Source: Vanilla planifolia
Taxonomy: Eukaryota; Streptophyta; Magnoliopsida; Asparagales; Orchidaceae
Assembly: GCA_023846275.1 (NCBI GenBank)
Contig: CM043865.1
Coordinates: 26,641,912-26,705,911 of the forward strand
Length of the DNA: 64,000 nt
Direction: 5' to 3'
Shown in pieces: positions 59,001-64,000 of this stretch. Each line of letters starts with the position of its first letter. The first letter of the stretch is position 1. Position numbers and translations under genes: made by a program. Below the pieces are notes generated by a model. The model was not told the origin of the DNA, searched no databases, and saw only the letters and a program-made list of their open reading frames with translations.

Positions 59001-60156
59001 CATCTCGAAGCATCATAATCCTGTTATTGCGCCATCTAGCCGTAGCAGCTGCATGGAAGAAGCTAGAGTTCTTGTCCCCCAGCCTAGCCCAATGTAGTTT
59101 GGCACGTTGCCACCACCATTTCTCTTCTAAACCACTTCCTTTGTTGAACTCCGAAATAAGTGTACCCAAATGAGAGTGTTCTTCCTCCGTGAGCCCCTCA
59201 TCCGATTCTTTCTCTTGTAACCGAGTAATCAAGCCAATCCTCTCCTTGTTCCTCCCTATAACATTGCCCAAGTTCATTCTGCTCCAACTATGTACTGCCG
59301 CCAAACATCTTCGAAATTTTGTTGTTAAGGATGTCATACTATCACCAGTCACTTTCCTTTGCCATGCATTCTTCACAATAAAAGTAGTGCTTGGATAATC
59401 CAACCAAACATTTTCAAATCTATACCTCGGTTGTGCCATGGGAATAAATTTGTCACCAAAGTCCACCGCCAGGGGGCAGTGATCCGACGCAATTCTAGCC
59501 AAGTGAGTGACAAGCATCTTTGGAAAAGAGCACAAACCCTTCGAGTTGACAAGTACACGATCCAGCCTTTCCCAGATTCTAGCAGTTCCTTTCTTGCCAT
59601 TACACCAAGTGTACCTATTGCCCACAAAGCCCACATCAGTCAGAGTCAGTTCCTGCATAACTTCTGAGAATTCTTGTTGCCCAAGACCATTACTGAAAAT
59701 TTTTCCTCCTTTCTTCTCTTCCTGTGTCATAACAATATTAAAGTCTCCTAACACCATCATAAGACCATCGGGGTCAGACTCCTCCCTAAGGATTTGCCAT
59801 ATACCCCTACGGTGATATGAATCTTTAGGAGAGTAGATCACACAAACCTTCATCCGCAAGCCAGGAGAGACCATAATATCAGTCGAAACCACATGATGGG
59901 AAGATCTAATGATGCTCAAGTCAACAAATTGTCTCCATAAGATAATAATGCCACCCGATTTCCCCCTGGAGGGTTGAACCATAAAGTCCCATTCTTTCCC
60001 TAGCAAGATATCTGCATCCCTCCTGTCAAAGGTCTCCACCCTTGTTTCCACAAGTGCAATAACGCCAATGTTTAATTCCCTGGTAAACCGTTGGAGGTAG
60101 CAACGGGATTTCTTGTCTCTTACACCCCTAATGTTCCAAACCGCAATCTTGGTCAT
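56014..60156 (-). CDS. LINE ORF2: endonuclease, reverse transcriptase, RNase H polyprotein
   Basis: A 1,380-residue frame. The APE-type endonuclease (about 1-235) shows WNIRG, E37 in ALVET, GDFN (137-140), LDR with D199, and SDH (224-226). The RT (about 495-760) shows RPISL, KLDLAQAYDS with catalytic D586, RQGCPLS, and YADD at 690-693. A zinc finger follows (CCWGCGAEETLLHTFWEC), and the type-I RNase H starts at about 1229 with FNCD (D1232). E1270 or E1276, D1296 (FQSDSS) and D1344 (NRPADW) complete the D-E-D-D set. ORF2 nicks target DNA and copies the element RNA in place. It lies 206 bp behind ORF1 without overlap, so it must be translated from the same RNA by reinitiation or internal entry. 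All residues needed for activity appear intact. Confidence 0.95.
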   Translation of the reverse strand: MTKIAVWNIRGVRDKKSRCYLQRFTRELNIGVIALVETRVETFDRRDADILLGKEWDFMVQPSRGKSGGIIILWRQFVDLSIIRSSHHVVSTDIMVSPGLRMKVCVIYSPKDSYHRRGIWQILREESDPDGLMMVLGDFNIVMTQEEKKGGKIFSNGLGQQEFSEVMQELTLTDVGFVGNRYTWCNGKKGTARIWERLDRVLVNSKGLCSFPKMLVTHLARIASDHCPLAVDFGDKFIPMAQPRYRFENVWLDYPSTTFIVKNAWQRKVTGDSMTSLTTKFRRCLAAVHSWSRMNLGNVIGRNKERIGLITRLQEKESDEGLTEEEHSHLGTLISEFNKGSGLEEKWWWQRAKLHWARLGDKNSSFFHAAATARWRNNRIMMLRDEEGVEASTLDSMEEMLLRFYGSKWGGELHTLPSLSHFSHMCISLEYQSRLTMDVTREEILAAIRACRRNRAPGMDGITSECIIGYRDIMQEDIIQAVLSFFHSCCMPVSWKDTLVVLIPKRQGACRPYQYRPISLCNLIYKIIARILVERLKTILLHIIAAEQGAFVPGRSISDNIFIAQEMATTMHPSSSRMGSLAIKLDLAQAYDSVRWEFLIEMMMMMGFPQIWMDWVRACIEGPRFGVLLNGTRLPWIQSTRGLRQGCPLSSYLFTMVTEFFSMIAHKYERRALLGLRCSIGTPTISHLLYADDIMLYAKASYASIRVVKKLLQCFTKYTGLRVNLAKSSLYFSRNMKQKRQRIVARSLGIPRGDRLSYLGIPISATLLHKGDFNFLIQRIEDQTAKWSVRHLSLAWRTLMIRAVLGAIPNFILSHCVVPMGTLQAIEQRMRRFLWCGTSQNHSIHYADWATVTLPKDLGGLGLFDLRIWRRALIMRHCRRLLYREPSIWVDLMRRKHLRGNNLNLIPWGASHACRLVLDALPTAIQAFTWRLFDGTQVDFYEDNWLDFLPLRWWPTYINMEALWPRRVADCIEEPGRWNTVTIMSWAGGLSMERISRLLWIHRGARDTFVQASTGLNCTSSSRFYCELIAVTRGVSSGDHFAWVWKIKALPRVRTFIWRVVRNMIPTASWCVRRHLGHSSFCCWGCGAEETLLHTFWECRQAQLIWADSGLTTSARSLGLIGDDHTHDLENAFAHIFYSNGGANAVRGGLASHLAVIATAMYYIWLNRNLRHHKKPVYAPSTLIRMIKLEIALGNSIPTFPPSLPSVKSYPLGPVTSVWLPPPAGWIIFNCDAAITNDRAGIGMIARDHLGSPLIAMGKSYISHATFTMEVIAIMEALLMAMTNLRSAAAVEFQSDSSTAIQEIMQLFYCPTDGSIYSDALHYARCRITTRFSHILREGNRPADWIAKHACISDFYWERGMPLPDDLGKLLLDDFVFEPP

Positions 60157-60362
60157 ATATATAGATTAATTGACAGAATCACCGAATATGAGAGCATCCA
60201 AGCTCAACCCAACTCTACGCCAGTCATACAAGAGGAGATCCATATACCTCCATCTTCTGATCCAAACCCCACAGCAAGGATGTGGTCCTGATATCAACAT
60301 AGTCATAATGGGCTGCAACCCACGTATTGCAGCTAATCCCGTAATGTAATCAAGTGCGAGGA

Positions 60363-62423
60363 TCATGAGCTACATTTTGATTTTGGAGCATGTAATTCCA
60401 GATCCACCCCTGTAGGTATCGATTTCCCCTCTGTTTTTTCCTGGGTTCTAGGGATCCATCTAGCTCTGTTTTGTTGGCTCTTTCCAATGTTTGAGAGACT
60501 CCTCCTTCTACTAGTAGACCTTCCTCTACTTCTTGACCTACCAAGACCCACGTGAGATGTTCCTCCATTTTGTGAGCTACCAAAGTTGCGAAATGGCGTC
60601 CTCCGTTTCCTCAGTTGGACAACCATCCAAGGTCCCAACCCTTCATGAAAGCTTTCATCCTCCATCATCCATGGTACTAGGTTGTTTTGTGCATTTTGGG
60701 TTATGATAGGATCATCAACATCACCAACGGCACCACGCACGCGCGCGGGCGAGGGCAATCCCGCATCAGCAAGGGGCAGCGCGCGTAACACTGTAGTGTT
60801 TGCATCTGGTGCGTACGCGGCCACATTGTTGGCGCCGCGCGGGGGGGATGACGCGCGCGCATTAGGAGTCATTTGCGCGCTCTCCGCGCTTGAATCGCCT
60901 GGGACTGTAGCTTTTGCCAGGGAGCGCTTGGCGGGTTGCGCACGCTCAGCGCTAGCAGACACGCGCACAGGTGCGGCGCGCCCCGCAGATGGTGTGCGCG
61001 CGTCAATAGCGGTGTCCGCGCTCAAGCGGGCGCGCGCGTCAACGCTGAGAGGAGCAAATTTGGCCGAGGCCCCTTCATCAACTTTGGTAACTGTAGCAAA
61101 TGCAGCGCCGAGCGGTGCACCCTCCATGGGCATATTCCCCATATTTCTTTGCATCACATGATTTCTTCCACTTGGGAGTAGTGTATTTTCCCCTTTTCTT
61201 TGGCACTTTTCGACCGTATGTCCCACATATCCACACTTAAAGCAAATTCGAGGAAGCCCTTCGTATTCGAAAGGTTGATATGTTCTTCCAAGTTCTCCAG
61301 ATAGCCATATCCCGGGCTTCAAGGGTTTTGTCAAATCTATGCGTATACATACCCGTGCAAAGGCCGCTCTCTTCAGTTGTGCTGTCCATCCATCCAGTAG
61401 TACAAGCTCTCCAATATTCATAGCTATCCTCAGTATATCATCAACATCCCAATATAGTAATGGTAGAGCTGGTAAACGGACCCATACTGGGGCGCACATT
61501 GCTATGCCAGATGAGGGTTTAAAATCGGCTGCCCATCTGTCCAATCCAATAGCATGGCCCGCAACCTGCCAAGGGCCCCCTAACCATATCTTGTTCCTGT
61601 CTTCAACTGTCTCAAAATGTAAACAAAAACAATTATGTGGCAATTCGAGAACCCTGAAGTTCTTGAGATGTCCCCATCTTTTAGTTAACATGCGGTCAAT
61701 CACCGAAAAAGGGAGGGAGTCACCGTAAACCCTACCCACCAAATCATGTTTATGGAACTCCTTGCGTCTCTCACATCCATCCACTGATATAACAACGGCA
61801 CCATCTTGTAACTCATTTTTTATCATAGCCATCCTTGCTTTGACATCAACTACAGCTGGAGCGATAAAAGGAGCAGCACTTCCATTAGTTGTGACATTAT
61901 TTGTTAGTGCATCTCTAAAAGAGACACGCCCACCTTTGGCATCTTGTGTAGATTCCCCACCAGTGGCCCCATCTCTTACCGTATGAGCGGCCATAACCTC
62001 ATATTGCCGAGGGGACATGTGAATATCATCATGTGTCTTCATGGCACGGGAGTTATCCATCTCGGTTTCCACCTTCTCTTGATTATGTCTTGGCAACGGT
62101 ACATTCAAAGGTGCAAATAATTCGTCCTCTGTTCTTTGTGAAGATCGAGGGTCCAAGTCCTCCCCATTCGTTGTCTCCACAACTCCTTCCTCTACTTCAA
62201 TATTGTCCGAGCTTCCCATGATCGATGAACATTCACCAATCTCAATCATGTTGATGTTATCTTGAGTATTAGAGTCTCTATCAGCTGTAAGCCAAAGCAC
62301 AAGCCCTTTCCCCTTGTCTTTGAACACAGATTCTTCGGGTTCCATTGACATATGAGTTGTTGGTGTAAGACTTCCCCCATTCTTTAGTTTCTTGCTACTG
62401 CGTGTTGATTTTGCCCCTGCCAT
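60363..62423 (-). CDS. LINE ORF1: RNA-binding protein with DUF4283 and CCHC knuckle
   Basis: A 686-residue frame. An acidic N-terminal region is followed by a DUF4283-like domain (about 205-305; VGRVYGDSLPFSVIDRMLTK, NKIWLGGPWQVAGHAIGLDR). Next come the conserved linker IRIDLTKPLKPGIWLSGELG and a CCHC knuckle, C394-x2-C397-x4-H402-x4-C407. The following 150 residues are Ala/Arg/Pro-rich (ARLSADTAIDARTPSAGRAA) and coded by DNA unusually full of GCGCGC. The tail is Ser/Arg-rich (GRSRSRGRSTSRRRSLSN). This is the usual plant-LINE ORF1 plan. The protein is expected to coat the element RNA and accompany it to the nucleus. The start is the first ATG, and its position about 1 kb from the element 5' end fits an untranslated leader. 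Confidence 0.9.
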   Translation of the reverse strand: MAGAKSTRSSKKLKNGGSLTPTTHMSMEPEESVFKDKGKGLVLWLTADRDSNTQDNINMIEIGECSSIMGSSDNIEVEEGVVETTNGEDLDPRSSQRTEDELFAPLNVPLPRHNQEKVETEMDNSRAMKTHDDIHMSPRQYEVMAAHTVRDGATGGESTQDAKGGRVSFRDALTNNVTTNGSAAPFIAPAVVDVKARMAMIKNELQDGAVVISVDGCERRKEFHKHDLVGRVYGDSLPFSVIDRMLTKRWGHLKNFRVLELPHNCFCLHFETVEDRNKIWLGGPWQVAGHAIGLDRWAADFKPSSGIAMCAPVWVRLPALPLLYWDVDDILRIAMNIGELVLLDGWTAQLKRAAFARVCIRIDLTKPLKPGIWLSGELGRTYQPFEYEGLPRICFKCGYVGHTVEKCQRKGENTLLPSGRNHVMQRNMGNMPMEGAPLGAAFATVTKVDEGASAKFAPLSVDARARLSADTAIDARTPSAGRAAPVRVSASAERAQPAKRSLAKATVPGDSSAESAQMTPNARASSPPRGANNVAAYAPDANTTVLRALPLADAGLPSPARVRGAVGDVDDPIITQNAQNNLVPWMMEDESFHEGLGPWMVVQLRKRRTPFRNFGSSQNGGTSHVGLGRSRSRGRSTSRRRSLSNIGKSQQNRARWIPRTQEKTEGKSIPTGVDLELHAPKSKCSS

Positions 62424-63470
62424 ATATTAATGATGATAGCTGTCTTCAAAGCAAGAGAAGGAATAAGGCACCAAGCAAGAGAGAACCCACTCAATCCTTC
62501 ACGATTGGCTACCTGCAGCAAATTGGCAAGCAATACACGAAGCAGCAATAAAGAAAGGCGTCAAAGCAGCAACAAACAGCAAAACCAAGGCACCAAACAG
62601 CAAACACCACAATCCAAGACAGCCCCTGTGTTATTACAGATTGTTACAAGGCAATTAGCCCAAATAAAATTGATTCCAGCAGCACCAATGCAGCAGCACC
62701 AGCAATCTTCGTTCGGCACAGCAGGTAGCGCAGGATGTATGTTGTGGACACGTTGATGATTCGCCCGCGCGCAGCACAATCTGTATTATTACAACATATG
62801 CGCGCGTTCGCGCTTACAGCACACAACAACGCAGCAGATACAGCACAGATAGCAATTGGCGCGCAATCGCGCGCAGGCAGCGCGCGACTAACGACCGCTC
62901 GGGCGCGCGCGCAAAGCAGTTGCGGCGCGGTATGATGTCCCGCGCGACACAGGAACCTCTAATCGTATTCCCGCCGATCCGGGAAGTCAAAATTTGAAAT
63001 TTCAAATTCAGGCAGCACTGTTCTTCTTCCTCCTCTAGAAACCCTAATTTGTCACAGAACTCCAAAGCCCTAGCAATGGCGAAGGGGTTATACCTGCTCG
63101 AAATAAGATGAAATTGACACACAAGGAGCTCCAGATCCTGCCGAGCTCGATAATCAGCTTCAAATTGCAAAATAAGAACTCCAGCAGCTTATTGAAATCA
63201 ATGCAGCGCCGCGCGCGAAGAGCTCACGCTGCGCCGCGCGCTAAGGAAGCCACGAGCACGCGAAGAAAGCGCGCGCGCGAAGAAGAAGCGCTGCGCGCAC
63301 ACCGCGCGCCCCCGGGAGCGCGCGCAGAGAAGCTGCGCACGCGCGGGACGCGCCCCGCCGAGAAGATACGCCGAGATGCGCCGCGTGCGCACGGCGCGCC
63401 ACCTAGCTGCGGGAACCCCAAAATCGCCTCCAAATCGCCCTTACCTCCCTCCAAGCGCCACCTAGCTGCG
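62424..63470 (-). promoter_or_regulatory. LINE 5' untranslated region and presumed internal promoter
   Basis: About 1,047 bp upstream of ORF1. It contains a very CpG-rich section (63190-63420 and 62755-62945) with many GCGCGC. At the extreme 5' end is a direct repeat of CGCAGCTAGGTGGCGC about 57 bp apart (plus-strand GCGCCACCTAGCTGCGG at 63398 and 63455). LINEs carry their promoter in this region. No TATA box is evident. Confidence 0.6.
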
Positions 63471-63484
63471 GGAATCCATGTTTC
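63471..63484. repeat. Target-site duplication of the intact LINE, right copy
   Basis: GGAATCCATGTTTC at the 5' border of the LINE. Confidence 0.9.
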
Positions 63485-64000
63485 GGCGCGCACGTCACTG
63501 CATCATTTTTTACCTCATAATATTTCAAAAAATATTTTGAAAATTTAAATAAAAATTGTTCCCCCGTTGTTCGTGCAACGCCAAGCTTTGATGTCCGCAT
63601 CATTCTCCCGATGCGGGAAAAACTCAACTCCGTTGAGTTGAAGGATTCTTTCTCAGCTGCGGGAATATGAAATTTTGTATCTTCTTCGTCACTTCTTTCT
63701 ATTTGAATCTCTTCGCATATGTGTTCTTCCTCCTCAGTAATTTCTTCTTCTTCATTAAGGACGTCTAAAATAATGTGCTCCTCTGCTTGCATTTCTTCTT
63801 GTTCATAATAAGCAAGACATAGTTCAACTGGGGCAACATACTCTTCAAGATCTAGAGCTTCTTTTTCTCGATGCACAATTGATGGATCGACTTGAATAGG
63901 AGATGTAGATTTTTGAAAAAGTGATTTATTTTGAATTTGGCTAATAGGCTCGCAAATAGTTTGAGGAAGTTTAGCAAAAGCTTGGTTTGTAGGTATTTGA
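63485..64000 (-). CDS. Acidic protein of unknown family, interrupted by the LINE and open at the window edge
   Basis: A minus-strand frame enters from beyond 64000 and stays open down to the LINE insertion point, about 170 codons. It reads, among others, KLPQTICEPISQIQNKSLFQ and then a strongly acidic stretch (EEEEITEEEEHICEEIQIER), ending near FSKYFLKYYEVKNDAV. No catalytic motif was recognised. The setting, with GC-rich non-coding DNA and a TATA box on the far side of the LINE, suggests a structural or accessory protein of a larger retroelement on the minus strand. This is inference. A host gene is not excluded. Confidence 0.45.

Larger units (their letters stand above)
55971..63470 (-). 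mobile_element. Full-length, structurally intact L1-type LINE
   Basis: A 7,500-bp element read on the minus strand: 5' untranslated region 63470-62424, ORF1 62423-60363, 206-bp spacer, ORF2 60156-56014, and a 43-bp 3' end. A perfect 14-bp duplication of the target (GGAATCCATGTTTC) lies on both sides, so both termini are defined and the insertion is young. Neither ORF contains a stop or frameshift, and all visible catalytic residues are present. The endonuclease is APE-type and the element carries a C-terminal RNase H, as in many plant L1-clade LINEs. The 3' end is unusual in having no long poly(A) tail (see findings). It is a candidate autonomous, potentially mobile element. Confidence 0.95.

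Noticed and set aside
60682..61161. 159-codon plus-strand Ala/Arg-rich frame
   Set aside because: Antisense to the intact LINE ORF1 in its GCGCGC-rich segment; no independent support.
62814..63493. Several open frames in the LINE leader (both strands)
   Set aside because: Located in the CpG-rich 5' untranslated region; they disagree in frame and have no motif, and one crosses the insertion border.

Overview
This window looks like nuclear DNA of a flowering plant. It holds cytosolic ribosomal protein L10 (RPL10), a PHOS32-type universal stress protein, the 5' exons of nuclear petC (chloroplast Rieske protein), GT-AG introns, plant promoter elements (telo-box, TGGGCC site II) and Ty3/gypsy and plant L1-type LINE retrotransposons. 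Gene-free DNA is strongly AT-rich. The species cannot be fixed; a monocot is possible, mainly from the look of RPL10, with low confidence.

Left part (1-32 kb) is the gene-bearing section. A minus-strand membrane sulfotransferase-like gene (2065-2873) shows its first three coding exons and runs off or is cut at the left. RPL10 (11238-11912, +) lies behind a long leader region in which promoter, leader exon and intron start are duplicated in tandem (5187-7750 and 7751-10208). Each unit carries a 102-nt candidate box C/D snoRNA in the same place. The first unit keeps an intact telo-box, TATA box and D box; in the second the telo-box and D box are damaged. A PHOS32-like universal stress protein (13041-13826, +) follows, then a minus-strand leucine-rich-repeat gene in at least four exons (18974-21698). 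A very decayed gypsy element (about 26.2-31 kb) separates that gene from an orphan leftward core promoter near 32.1 kb, which may be its real start.

Middle part (32-47.4 kb) is retrotransposon-derived. It holds a 47-bp minisatellite, a rearranged chromovirus-like gypsy copy with two LTR pieces in opposite orientation and a reverse transcriptase (RT) gene broken by an inversion, an old gypsy element with gag and protease remnants between two diverged LTRs, and a 2.94-kb solo LTR with a perfect 5-bp target duplication (GATGG).

Right part (47.4-64 kb): exons 1 and 2 of petC (49188-49590) have an open frame, but no later exon follows in the remaining 14.4 kb. That space is filled by a decayed LINE (50403 to about 55140, +) and by a structurally intact LINE (55971-63470, minus). 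The intact LINE has a perfect 14-bp target-site duplication, an undamaged ORF1 (686 aa, CCHC knuckle) and an undamaged ORF2 (1380 aa; endonuclease, RT, zinc finger, RNase H). It interrupts another element whose acidic ORF runs past the right edge.

The observations I rate highest are the intact LINE, the paired snoRNA candidates with a compensatory base-pair change, the duplicated RPL10 promoter/leader, and petC split or truncated by nested insertions.
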